From assembly GCF_945952365.1 (NCBI RefSeq), contig NZ_CAMFHX010000002.1:1-64000 (forward strand): a DNA stretch of 64,000 nucleotides, in the 5' to 3' direction. Position numbers and translations under genes: made by a program. Position 1 is the first letter of the stretch. The number at the start of each line of letters is the position of its first letter. This stretch comes from an uncultured Cetobacterium sp. (lineage in GTDB: Bacteria > Fusobacteriota > Fusobacteriia > Fusobacteriales > Fusobacteriaceae). This document shows positions 8,616-16,233 of the stretch, piece by piece. The notes below the pieces were generated by a model that searched no databases, had not been told where the DNA came from, and worked only from the letters and a program-made list of their open reading frames with translations.

Positions 8616-9428
8616 TTATATATTAGATAAAAATTTTAAAAGTTGTTTATTCACAAAAATTGGATTTTCCAAGTTTGATATATGACCTGCGTTTGGAATA
8701 ATAATAAATTTTGAATTTTTAACTAATTTATGCATTTTTAAACTTTCTTCTTGAGGTCTTGGAATATCTTCATCACCAACCATAAATAAAATTTCATTTT
8801 TAATTTCTTCCATTTTATCTAAAATATCTTCTCTTCCAAAAATACCTTTTCCTAAATTTACAATAGTTTTTATTTTGATGTTTTCTTTATTTAATAACTC
8901 TTTTTTAAAGTTTCTATAAAGCTCTCCGTTATTTATAACTTCTTTTTTTGTGAAAAACATTGGTGCTATTATATTTGCTAACTCTTCAGGTATATATCCT
9001 AACTCCTCTATAGAATTAAGCATTAAGAAATATTTACTTTGAGTTTCTTTAGGTTCTATTCCAGAGTAACCATCCATTAATACTAATTTATTTATACTCT
9101 CTTTATAATTTAAAGCAAGATATGTCCCTATCATTGCTCCAACTGATAGTCCAACATAATTGAATTTACTAATATTTAAAGATTTTGCTACATCAATTAT
9201 ATCCTTACTAAGGCTTGCAAGAGAATAGCAGTCTTTCTCATTTAAAATGTCTGATTCTCCATGACCCCACAAATCGATTGAAATACATTTAAAATATTTC
9301 GAGAGCTCTTCTAATTGAGGCTGCCACATATTTTTATCCCAAAGGTATGAATGAACAAAAATTATAGGCTCACCTTCTCCTAAAATATTTATTTTCATTT
9401 TTTTATTTTCTCTTAATACCACGTACAT
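8616..9428 (-). CDS. Alpha/beta-fold hydrolase
   Basis: This is a cytoplasmic alpha/beta hydrolase of about 270 residues. Its oxyanion-hole region is FVHSYLWD, the nucleophile elbow is GLSVGAM (Ser near residue 95), the acid is probably in GDEDIPRP, and the catalytic His is in NAGHISNLENP near the C-terminus. A DLWGHGES segment is typical of esterase and C-C hydrolase relatives. The substrate is unknown. The frame can be extended to 9443, but the ATG at 9428 is as well placed relative to the AGGATG site. Copy B of the duplicated element and a long palindrome lie upstream. Confidence 0.8.
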   Translation of the reverse strand: MYVVLRENKKMKINILGEGEPIIFVHSYLWDKNMWQPQLEELSKYFKCISIDLWGHGESDILNEKDCYSLASLSKDIIDVAKSLNISKFNYVGLSVGAMIGTYLALNYKESINKLVLMDGYSGIEPKETQSKYFLMLNSIEELGYIPEELANIIAPMFFTKKEVINNGELYRNFKKELLNKENIKIKTIVNLGKGIFGREDILDKMEEIKNEILFMVGDEDIPRPQEESLKMHKLVKNSKFIIIPNAGHISNLENPIFVNKQLLKFLSNI

Positions 9429-9501
9429 ATGAATTGTCACCATCCTATTTTAATAAAAGTTGTTCTAATATAAATTTCACTTCTCCTCGACTTAAACTTT
9501 T

Positions 9502-9551
9502 AATTTGTTATGCTTTTAGAATAATACAAATAAATTATAAAAACAATTAGG
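9502..9551 (-). repeat. 50-nt duplicated upstream element, copy B
   Basis: Second copy of the element at 8531-8580, 88% identical, about 75 nt upstream of the hydrolase gene. Its distal end (AATTAGG) runs into the palindrome at 9545-9588. Confidence 0.6.
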
Positions 9552-9588
9552 CACTATTTTGTAACTAGTCACAAAATAGTGCCTAATT
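9545..9588. repeat. 44-nt palindrome with 18-bp perfect arms
   Basis: AATTAGGCACTATTTTGT (9545-9562) is exactly complementary to 9571-9588. The 8-nt centre contains ACTAGT, itself a palindrome. No T tract follows on either strand, so it is not an ordinary terminator. It lies between divergent genes and could be an operator, a cruciform, or a relic of a mobile element. Confidence 0.7.
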
Positions 9589-9732
9589 TACAATCATATT
9601 TAGTATATGATATCCTTTGTTAAATTAAAAATAATTGATTTATATGAACTATTGTATCACGATATCTTTAAAATAAAAATATATTAAATTTATACAAAAA
9701 TTATATAAAATTTGAATGAAGAGGTGTTTAGA

Positions 9733-9954
9733 ATGACTTTAGAAAATGAAAAAAATTATGGTTTTTTATCTTTTTTAGCCTTAACTCCGTATGATGGTGG
9801 AATGCTTATAATAACAGGTTTAAGTAATGTTTCTCCACTAGAAGTTTTAAAATATTCTTTCTATATTTTTTCACTTCTAATTGTAACTTCAGTTAATATA
9901 TATTTTAATAAAAATAAAAAAGTATTAAATAATGGTTTAAGTGCTAAAAAATAA
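9733..9954 (+). CDS. Small membrane protein or transporter C-terminal remnant
   Basis: The 73-codon frame starts at an ATG preceded by an AGAGG site; an in-frame TTG lies at 9712. It has one clear membrane segment (about residues 38-57) and a Lys-rich tail. The part around DGGMLIITGLSNVSPLEVLKY looks to me like the end of a multi-pass carrier, so this could be a decayed transporter fragment. I cannot name the family. It is followed by a large hairpin shared with sstT. Codon use resembles its neighbours. Confidence 0.35.
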   Translation: MTLENEKNYGFLSFLALTPYDGGMLIITGLSNVSPLEVLKYSFYIFSLLIVTSVNIYFNKNKKVLNNGLSAKK

Positions 9955-10015
9955 GAGTCCCGTCGGGAAAATACGTTTTTACAGTTAGTATTACGTATTT
10001 TCCTAATAGAACTCT
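9954..10015 (-). terminator. Long hairpin, probable terminator of sstT
   Basis: A GGAAAATACG / CGTATTTTCC 10-bp stem is nested within an outer AGAGT / ACTCT pairing. Reading leftward it is followed by TATTTTTTAG, which fits sstT on the minus strand; the tail lies in the 3' end of the small frame. Confidence 0.55.
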
Positions 10016-10042
10016 ATCATCCTAATTTCATTTTTTAATACT

Positions 10043-11281
10043 CTAATTTAACAAGAAATCTTTATCCAATTTCCCCTCTTTTCTCCATTGAGAATATTCT
10101 GCTATACTTGTGAATAAAACATCTGTTGAAGAGTTCAAAGCTGTTTCACAAGAATCCTGAACAACCCCAATTACAAACCCCACACCTACAACTTGCATAG
10201 CTATATCATTTGATATTCCAAATAAGCTACATGCTAGCGGTATTAATAATAGTGATCCACCTGCAACTCCAGAAGCACCACAAGCACTTATAGCCGCCAC
10301 TAAACTTAAAATAACTGCTGAAAGAAAGTCAACTTCAACTCCCAATGTATGAGCTGCACTCAATGCAAAAACAGATATTGTTACAGCTGCACCAGCCATA
10401 TTTATTGTTGCTCCTAAAGGAATTGATACAGAGTACATATCTTTTTCCAATCCTATCTTCTCACACAAGTTCATATTCACAGGTATATTAGCAGCTGAAC
10501 TTCTTGTAAAGAAAGCTGTCAATCCACTTTCTCTTAAACAAGTCAGTACCAATGGATATGGATTTTTTCCCATCATTAAAAATGCAATTAATGGATTAAC
10601 TATAAAAGCCACAACTCCCATGCATCCTAAAAGTAATACTAAGATTTTCCCATAAGATAGCAATCCGCTACTTCCACTTTCTATAATCGAAGAGAAAACT
10701 AATCCCATAACTCCAAATGGTGTAAATTCAATTATAACTTTAACAACTTTTAAAAGAGCTTCTGAAGTATCAATTACTACAACTTTTGTAGTATCACTAA
10801 CCTCTTTTAAAAATATTCCTAGCAGAGAACTCCAAAATAATATTCCAATATAGTTACCATTTAAAATTGCTTTTAGTGGATTATCAATCAAATTCAGTAG
10901 TAGTGTTTTTAGTACTCCTCCAATATTTTGAGGAGCTGAACTCATATTAACATTTGAAACTAAAGATAAGTTTACTGGGAATATAAAACTACCTATCACT
11001 GCAACTAAACTTGCTAAAAAAGTTCCCAAAATATAAAGAGTTACTATTGATTTGATATTTGTTTTCTGCCCTTTCTTATGTTGAACTATAGCTGCCAATA
11101 CTAAAAAGAATACTAATACAGGTGCAACAGCTTTTAAGGCTCCTACAAAAATATCTCCAAATATTGTTATCCAACTCATCATATTAGGCGTGATATAAGC
11201 AAATATAATACCTATAACCAAGCCACCTAAAACTCTTTTTACCAATCCTATACTACACCAATCTTTAAAAACTTTCTCCAT
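10043..11281 (-). CDS. sstT: Serine/threonine:Na+ symporter
   Basis: This 412-residue inner-membrane carrier belongs to the dicarboxylate/amino acid:cation symporter (DAACS) family and matches SstT, which takes up serine and threonine with Na+. It has about eight membrane segments and re-entrant loops. The segment near residue 258, [14 protein letters not shown], contains the serine-rich hairpin loop. The [16 protein letters not shown] stretch near residue 290 is the conserved substrate- and Na+-binding helix. Serine is a likely fermentation substrate. The gene is transcribed alone from a promoter with an inverted repeat and has a GGAGGAG site. Confidence 0.9.
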   Translation of the reverse strand: MEKVFKDWCSIGLVKRVLGGLVIGIIFAYITPNMMSWITIFGDIFVGALKAVAPVLVFFLVLAAIVQHKKGQKTNIKSIVTLYILGTFLASLVAVIGSFIFPVNLSLVSNVNMSSAPQNIGGVLKTLLLNLIDNPLKAILNGNYIGILFWSSLLGIFLKEVSDTTKVVVIDTSEALLKVVKVIIEFTPFGVMGLVFSSIIESGSSGLLSYGKILVLLLGCMGVVAFIVNPLIAFLMMGKNPYPLVLTCLRESGLTAFFTRSSAANIPVNMNLCEKIGLEKDMYSVSIPLGATINMAGAAVTISVFALSAAHTLGVEVDFLSAVILSLVAAISACGASGVAGGSLLLIPLACSLFGISNDIAMQVVGVGFVIGVVQDSCETALNSSTDVLFTSIAEYSQWRKEGKLDKDFLLN

Positions 11282-11296
11282 CTCGACTCTCCTCCT

Positions 11297-11363
11297 GTCT
11301 CTATTTTAAAAACAATTGTTTCTATTTAAGAGACAATATAACATATAATTTTTTAGAATACAA
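11297..11363 (-). promoter_or_regulatory. sstT promoter and start-site inverted repeat
   Basis: On the minus strand TTGTAT (11363-11358) and TATATT (11340-11335) are 17 nt apart. Directly downstream, GTCTCT and AGAGAC (11297-11334) bracket a central AAACAATTGTTT palindrome. It could act as an operator at the start site or as a hairpin near the ribosome site. Confidence 0.5.
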
Positions 11364-11434
11364 GATTTTTTTTATAGACATATTTTTTTTTAAACGTTAT
11401 ACTATGTTAAATGTATATAAACCGGGAGGCTTTT

Positions 11435-11872
11435 ATGAATGGAAAGTTTTTAGTAGTAGATAAATCTATTCTTCCAGATTATCTAGAAAAAGTAATTGCT
11501 GTAAGGAATCTTCTTGAAGAAGGAAAATTACAAAGTGTTAGTGAAGCCGTGAAAATTGTTGGTATAAGTCGTAGTACTTATTATAAATATAAAGATTTTG
11601 TTTTTCTTCCATCTGATAATGCTCTTGGAAAAAAAGCTTTAATCTCTCTTATGGTTTCTCATAAAAAGGGAGCTCTTTCAGAAATTTTAAATTTTTTATC
11701 ATCAGTTAATTGCAACATTATCACAATAAATCAAAATATTCCTATAAATAATGTCGCATCTGTTGTTATCTCATTTGAAATCGCTTCAGCTACTCTTCCA
11801 CCTGAAGATATTGTTATAGAGTTAAAAAAAATAGATTGTGTTAAAATGTCTAGACTTTTAGCCTTTGAATAA
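11435..11872 (+). CDS. ACT-domain regulatory protein (PheB/UPF0735 family)
   Basis: This 145-residue cytoplasmic protein has an N-terminal helix-turn-helix-like region (VSEAVKIVGISRSTYYKYKD, residues 34-53) and a C-terminal ACT domain (about 70-145) that would bind an amino acid. It fits the UPF0735/PheB family, whose function is poorly known. An upstream ATG at 11411 is in frame, but the GGGAGG site lies just before 11435, which I take as the start. It is divergent from sstT and may sense an amino acid, but nothing shows that it controls sstT. Confidence 0.85.
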   Translation: MNGKFLVVDKSILPDYLEKVIAVRNLLEEGKLQSVSEAVKIVGISRSTYYKYKDFVFLPSDNALGKKALISLMVSHKKGALSEILNFLSSVNCNIITINQNIPINNVASVVISFEIASATLPPEDIVIELKKIDCVKMSRLLAFE

Positions 11873-11876
11873 TTCC

Positions 11877-11917
11877 AAAATGTCAACTTTGTTCCACGAC
11901 GAATGTTGACATTTTTT
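11877..11917 (+). terminator. Rho-independent terminator of the ACT gene
   Basis: AAAATGTCAAC and GTTGACATTTT form an 11-bp stem followed by T residues. Confidence 0.85.
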
Positions 11918-11961
11918 TATTTTAATTATAAAATATAATAAAAAATTTTAAAGGAGAAGTT

Positions 11962-12924
11962 GTGTCAACTAAAGAACTTATTATCTCAATTTTAGAAGAA
12001 AACAAAGGCCAATATCTTTCTGGTGAAGATATCGGTAAAAAATTAAATATTTCTAGAGCCGCTGTTTCTAAAGCTATTAAAGAGTTGAAAAATAATGGTT
12101 ATACAATCCTTTCAGTAAATAAAAGAGGTCATTGCATTCCAAGTGAAAGCAATACTCTTTCAGCTATTGAAATAAAAAAGAATCTGAAATATAATAACCA
12201 AATTATAATAAAAAATAGTATTGATTCTACTAATACAGATGGAAAACGTTTACTTATTGAAAATCCATCACATGGAACTACTATTATTAGTAACGAACAA
12301 ACTAATGGTCGAGGACGAAAAGGTAGATACTTCTTTTCACCCAAAGATACAGGAATATATATGAGTATTCTTTTGAAACCAGAACTTTTATCTTTAGAAA
12401 ATCCATTAAAAATTACAATTGCGACAGCAGTTGCACTTACTAAAAGCATCGATGAACTTTGTAAAAAAAACACACTCATCAAATGGGTAAATGATATTTA
12501 TATCGATAATAAAAAAATAGCTGGAATCTTAACCGAAGCTACGACTGACTTTGAAAGTGGATCTATTCAAAATATTATTATTGGAATTGGAATAAATTTT
12601 AATACCTCTATTTTTCCCGAAGAGTTGTCTTCAATAGCTGGGGCAATTTTTTCAGAAAAAGATTCTGTTGTTAATAGAAATGAATTGATTGCTCGTATCA
12701 TAAATGAGATTATGGATACTATAAATGATTTAAATAACGAAAATATAATAAAAAAATATAGAGAGAAATCTTTCTTAATTGGAAGAGATATAGTGTTTTA
12801 TGAAAAGAATATTGAAAGTTCTGGAAGAGTTAGCGATATTGATGATAATGGATACCTTTTAGTTCAAACTGATTCAGGTTCTAAGAAAACATTATATGCA
12901 GGGGAGGTTAATATTAAATGGTAG
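11962..12924 (+). CDS. birA: Bifunctional biotin-protein ligase and biotin repressor
   Basis: BirA activates biotin with ATP and attaches it to carboxylase subunits. The N-terminal winged helix (residues 1-60, with LSGEDIGKKLNISRAAVSKAIKEL) also makes it a DNA-binding repressor of biotin genes. The ligase core contains SNEQTNGRGRKGR near residue 110 for biotinyl-AMP binding and KWVNDIYIDNKKIAGIL near residue 174. Start codon is GTG, with an AAGGAG site. The final codons overlap the ATG of the following sodium symporter gene by 7 nt, so the two are translationally coupled. I saw no clear BirA operator upstream. Confidence 0.93.
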   Translation: MSTKELIISILEENKGQYLSGEDIGKKLNISRAAVSKAIKELKNNGYTILSVNKRGHCIPSESNTLSAIEIKKNLKYNNQIIIKNSIDSTNTDGKRLLIENPSHGTTIISNEQTNGRGRKGRYFFSPKDTGIYMSILLKPELLSLENPLKITIATAVALTKSIDELCKKNTLIKWVNDIYIDNKKIAGILTEATTDFESGSIQNIIIGIGINFNTSIFPEELSSIAGAIFSEKDSVVNRNELIARIINEIMDTINDLNNENIIKKYREKSFLIGRDIVFYEKNIESSGRVSDIDDNGYLLVQTDSGSKKTLYAGEVNIKW

Positions 12925-14228
12925 AAAATGTTTTTCTAAACTTATATTTTATCGGAATTTTAGCTATAGGATACAACTCTTTTAAAAAAGTTAAAAGTAG
13001 TTCACATTTTTTTATAGCTAATCGTGAAGCAAATGTTTTCCAAGTGACTGGAAGTTTACTCGCAACAGTTCTTGGAAGTTCGGCAATCCTTGGAAATATT
13101 GCCTCAACATATCATATTGGATGGGCAGGTATATGGCTCTTACTATGTGCAGCATTTGGTTTGTCTATGCTGTTGCCTCTTATTAAAAAATTTGAAAAAT
13201 TTAAAGGTTATAATCTTCCCGAAATGCTAGGTGGATTTCATGGAGAAGAGGTTAGGATTTTAAGCTCTTTTATCATCTCTATTGCATGGATTGGAATTGT
13301 TGCTGCTCAAATTATGGGTGCTGCTCAAATCATGGGAATTATTAGTAATTTTTCTTATTTTGAAAGTGTTATTCTGAGTGGAACAGTTTTTATAATATAT
13401 ACAATTTTAGGTGGACAACTTTCTATAATAAAAACTGATTGTATTCAACTAATCTTTATTTTATTTGGAATACTTTTATGTTTCTTATTTTTACCTAATT
13501 TCAACCTAAACTATGTTCCATTAAATGTTATTAATGAAAAGTTTAATACTCTTGATTTATTAGTTTTAATTTTAACATATTCATCAACTTTTTTAGTTGG
13601 TCCTGACATATATTCTAGAATTTTTTGTGCAAAAAGTACTGAAGTAGCTAAAAAATCAATTATTATCAGTATCAGTATTTTAATACCTTTAGCATTTGTT
13701 TTAACAAAAATTGGAATATATGCAGCTGGAGCTTACCCTAATTTATCTAGTGGACAATCTCCATTACTACATGTAGCTGCTCATACTTTACCTAAAGGAA
13801 TTAGCTTGTTACTTTATTTTGGATTGTTATCTGCTATTATTTCTACAGCGGATACTTGTCTACTGACATCAGCCTCTATCTTTACAGAGATTTTTACAAA
13901 AAATTTAGAAAATAAAAAATCGATTAAATTAACAAGAATTTCAATAGCTATTTTTGGAGTTTTCAGTATCTTAGTTGCTTTGAAATTAAAGTTTATTTTA
14001 AGCTCTCTTTTATTAGCTCTTTCAGTTTATTCTGGAGCTCTTATTATTCCTGTTTTCGCTGGAATTTTAGGGTTTAGATTTAAAAAAGAATTTGTTATTA
14101 GTGCTATTATTTTAGGCGGTGGAACAGCTGCACTTGGAAAAATTTATGGGGGTAATAATGCAAACTATATTTTAATCTTTGCATTTTTTATAAATTCATT
14201 AACTTTATTTCTTGGAAGAAAAAAATAA
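12918..14228 (+). CDS. Sodium:solute symporter coupled to birA
   Basis: This 436-residue inner-membrane protein belongs to the sodium:solute symporter (SSS) family, with about 12-13 membrane segments. The first helices contain the family's Na+-site region (TGSLLATVLGSSAILGN, near residue 43), and STADTCLLTSASIF near residue 312 is the conserved helix of the second Na+-site region. Substrate is not evident. The 7-nt overlap with birA suggests a role in biotin or a related vitamin, because SSS carriers include pantothenate (PanF) and animal multivitamin transporters. That link is inference. It is followed by a strong promoter for an independent transcript. Confidence 0.82.
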   Translation: MVENVFLNLYFIGILAIGYNSFKKVKSSSHFFIANREANVFQVTGSLLATVLGSSAILGNIASTYHIGWAGIWLLLCAAFGLSMLLPLIKKFEKFKGYNLPEMLGGFHGEEVRILSSFIISIAWIGIVAAQIMGAAQIMGIISNFSYFESVILSGTVFIIYTILGGQLSIIKTDCIQLIFILFGILLCFLFLPNFNLNYVPLNVINEKFNTLDLLVLILTYSSTFLVGPDIYSRIFCAKSTEVAKKSIIISISILIPLAFVLTKIGIYAAGAYPNLSSGQSPLLHVAAHTLPKGISLLLYFGLLSAIISTADTCLLTSASIFTEIFTKNLENKKSIKLTRISIAIFGVFSILVALKLKFILSSLLLALSVYSGALIIPVFAGILGFRFKKEFVISAIILGGGTAALGKIYGGNNANYILIFAFFINSLTLFLGRKK

Positions 14229-14237
14229 AAAATTATT

Positions 14238-14266
14238 TTGACAAATATTTTTTTATATGTTATCAT
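14238..14266 (+). promoter_or_regulatory. Strong promoter for the leader/binding-protein transcript
   Basis: A perfect TTGACA (14238-14243) and TATCAT (14261-14266) are 17 nt apart, which predicts a start near 14273, about 25 nt before the leader peptide. Confidence 0.75.
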
Positions 14267-14298
14267 TCTTTAAAATAAATTTTCAAGGAGGGTGTAGA

Positions 14299-14376
14299 AT
14301 GATTTTAAGGAACAAAAGGGCGTTTTCAAAATATAATAATTTAGAAAAACTATCTCTTTTGTTGTGGAAATTTTGA
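14299..14376 (+). CDS. 25-residue leader peptide
   Basis: A 25-codon frame starts with ATG 7 nt after a strong AAGGAGGG site and ends with TGA before a terminator. Its product has six Leu, including a Leu-Leu-Leu-Trp run near the end, two AGG Arg codons and a paired Asn. The mRNA can fold within the frame: AACAAAAG pairs with CTTTTGTT and an inner GTTTT with AAAAC. Past the stop, GACTA/TAGTC and TTAA/TTAA can form another hairpin before the terminator. This is the layout of ribosome-controlled attenuation. The sensed amino acid is unclear, since no residue dominates. Confidence 0.55.
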   Translation: MILRNKRAFSKYNNLEKLSLLLWKF

Positions 14377-14410
14377 CTATTAACCTTTTAATATTTTAGT
14401 CTATTATTTG

Positions 14411-14443
14411 CCGAACTAATTTTGAGTTAGTTCGGTTTTTTTT
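14411..14443 (+). terminator. Attenuator terminator before the amino-acid-binding protein gene
   Basis: CCGAACTAA and TTAGTTCGG form a 9-bp stem followed by T8. It lies between the leader frame and the downstream gene, so it must be read through for that gene to be expressed from the promoter at 14238. Confidence 0.85.
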
Positions 14444-14485
14444 ATACAAAAATTTTATAAATATATAAAAATGGGAGGAATTATT

Positions 14486-15211
14486 ATGAAAAAATTTTTA
14501 TTTTTACTTATGTCTGGAGTTATATCTACATCAATTTTAGCTGAAAAACTTTATGTTGGTACAAATGCAGAATTTGTTCCGTATGAATATTTGGAAAATG
14601 GAAAATTAACTGGATTTGATATTGAACTAATGGAAATAGTTGCTCAAAAATCTGGCTATGAAATCGTTTGGAAAGACATGTCTTTTGATGGTCTAATACC
14701 AGCTTTACAAACTGGAAAAATAGATGCTGTCATAGCAGGAATGGCACAAACTCCTGAGAGACAAAAAGCTGTCGATTTTTCTAATCCATATCTTTATTTT
14801 GATTCTGAGCATTTAGTTTTAGTTAATGAAAAAAGTATTTTAAAGAACAAAGGTGATTTAAAAGATAAAATTGTTGGAGTTCAGTTAGGTTCAATGCAAG
14901 AGGAATTTGCTAAAAATCTTGGGTCTAATGTGCGGCCATACAACTCTTTTTTAGGGGCTCTTATGGATTTAGAAAACAATAAAATTGATGGAGTTATCAT
15001 CGCAGATAAAACTGGTTACGAATACTTAAAATCTATGAAAACTTTAAAAATTTTAGATAAAGTTGTTGACCAATACCCTGGAGCTTCTATTGCATTTAAA
15101 AAAGGTAGCCAAGATAAAGTTAATAAAATTAACAAAGCTTTAAATGAACTGAAAGATACTTCTGAATACAATAATCTTGTTTTTAAATATTTCCCTGAAA
15201 AAAAGAAATAA
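14486..15211 (+). CDS. Amino-acid ABC transporter substrate-binding protein (family 3)
   Basis: This is a periplasmic receptor of about 241 residues for a polar amino acid importer (SBP_bac_3). A signal peptide covers roughly residues 1-18 and ends in LA before EKLYVGTN. Family features are the early TNAEFVPYEYLENGKLTGFD segment, GLIPALQTGKIDAVIAGM near residue 66, and PERQKAVDFSNPY near residue 88. A frame opens at 14471, but that codon lies in the GGGAGG ribosome site of the ATG at 14486. No permease or ATPase gene is adjacent. Ligand (Arg, His, Gln or other) cannot be read from the sequence. Confidence 0.87.
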   Translation: MKKFLFLLMSGVISTSILAEKLYVGTNAEFVPYEYLENGKLTGFDIELMEIVAQKSGYEIVWKDMSFDGLIPALQTGKIDAVIAGMAQTPERQKAVDFSNPYLYFDSEHLVLVNEKSILKNKGDLKDKIVGVQLGSMQEEFAKNLGSNVRPYNSFLGALMDLENNKIDGVIIADKTGYEYLKSMKTLKILDKVVDQYPGASIAFKKGSQDKVNKINKALNELKDTSEYNNLVFKYFPEKKK

Positions 15212-15234
15212 CTCTATAATTTTATAAATAATAT

Positions 15235-15272
15235 AAAATGGCGTGAGGGTTAAAAACTTTCACGCCATTTTT
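15235..15272. terminator. Bidirectional terminator between convergent genes
   Basis: AAAATGGCGTGA and TCACGCCATTTT form a 12-bp stem with A/T tracts on both sides, serving the binding-protein gene and the HAD gene. Confidence 0.88.
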
Positions 15273-15275
15273 GAT

Positions 15276-16052
15276 TTATATATCCTTTATAGTTTCTAAT
15301 ATATATGTAGGTTTAAAGTCTGTTTTTTCCTGCCCAGTTGCTTCTCCTGTTAATACAAGAATCGTATCACAATTATTTAAAGTTCCACAAGCTATATCTG
15401 TGTAAAGTCTATCTCCCACTATAGCAATCTCCTCTTTATCTAAATCAATTCTTTCAAGAGCATAACTCAACATAATAGAATTTGGTTTTCCAAAATAGAT
15501 TGGTACTTTCCCTGTACAAAGCTCTAACATATTGCAAATAGCTTTACAATCTGGAAGATATACCTTATCCTCTACTGGATATACTAGATCCTCATTTGCA
15601 GCAAAATATTTCACATCATTTTTTAATAATCTACACGCCATTTCTAATTTTTGAAAATTTAGCTCTGGATCCAAAGCCACTATTACTATATCTACATTTG
15701 GATTTTTAAAATCGGTAATATTTTCTACAACTTCAACTCCAATTTCACGGTATAGATTTTTATACTCCTCAGTTCCTATTATAAAAACCTTTTTATCCTT
15801 ATAATTTTTTTTAATATGATTCAGAAGAACTATTCCAGCAGTAATAATATCTTCTACAACAACATCTATCCCCACAGATCTAAATTTTTCAACATATCTC
15901 TGTGGATTTTTAGAAGAGTTATTTGTAAAAAATGCTACTTTTTTTCCAGATTTTTTCAACTCATCTATTTTCTCTTTTGCTCCTGGAATTAATGTATCTC
16001 CAAGTAAAATTGTTCCATCGATATCAAAAAGATATCCTTTATATTGTTTCAT
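15276..16052 (-). CDS. HAD-superfamily phosphatase (NagD-like)
   Basis: This cytoplasmic HAD hydrolase of about 258 residues resembles the NagD/4-nitrophenylphosphatase subfamily. Motif I is LFDIDGTIL near residue 8, motif II is FFTNNSS near residue 43, and motif III/IV is VGDRLYTDIACG near residue 200, with a lysine in YFGKPNS. The substrate is unknown, as usual for this group. An in-frame ATG at 16079 exists, but the GAGGAG site falls just before the ATG at 16052. Confidence 0.85.
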   Translation of the reverse strand: MKQYKGYLFDIDGTILLGDTLIPGAKEKIDELKKSGKKVAFFTNNSSKNPQRYVEKFRSVGIDVVVEDIITAGIVLLNHIKKNYKDKKVFIIGTEEYKNLYREIGVEVVENITDFKNPNVDIVIVALDPELNFQKLEMACRLLKNDVKYFAANEDLVYPVEDKVYLPDCKAICNMLELCTGKVPIYFGKPNSIMLSYALERIDLDKEEIAIVGDRLYTDIACGTLNNCDTILVLTGEATGQEKTDFKPTYILETIKDI

Positions 16053-16193
16053 TAAGCTATAATCTCCTCTATTTTTCAAACTTCAAAATATAATATCAGA
16101 TGAATGTTAATCTAAAATTAATTTAAAGTTAAAAATTATTTGAATTTGTAAAAGATTAGTAAATTTCTATTTTTATTTAGAATCAAAAAAAAG

Positions 16194-16222
16194 CCCACAA
16201 GATTTTTTTAATCCTGTGAACT
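16194..16222 (-). terminator. Terminator of the flavin reductase gene
   Basis: On the minus strand a 13-bp stem with three G-U pairs is followed by T8. Confidence 0.75.
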
Positions 16223-16233
16223 TTTCTATCAAT

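Noticed and set aside
9545-9588. Rho-independent terminator
   Set aside because: Neither strand has a T tract after the stem, and the flanking genes are divergent, so no transcript would need to end there.
14238-14443. T-box riboswitch ahead of the amino-acid receptor
   Set aside because: I see no conserved T-box antiterminator sequence or specifier loop, and the leader is short with a clear ribosome site and small frame.
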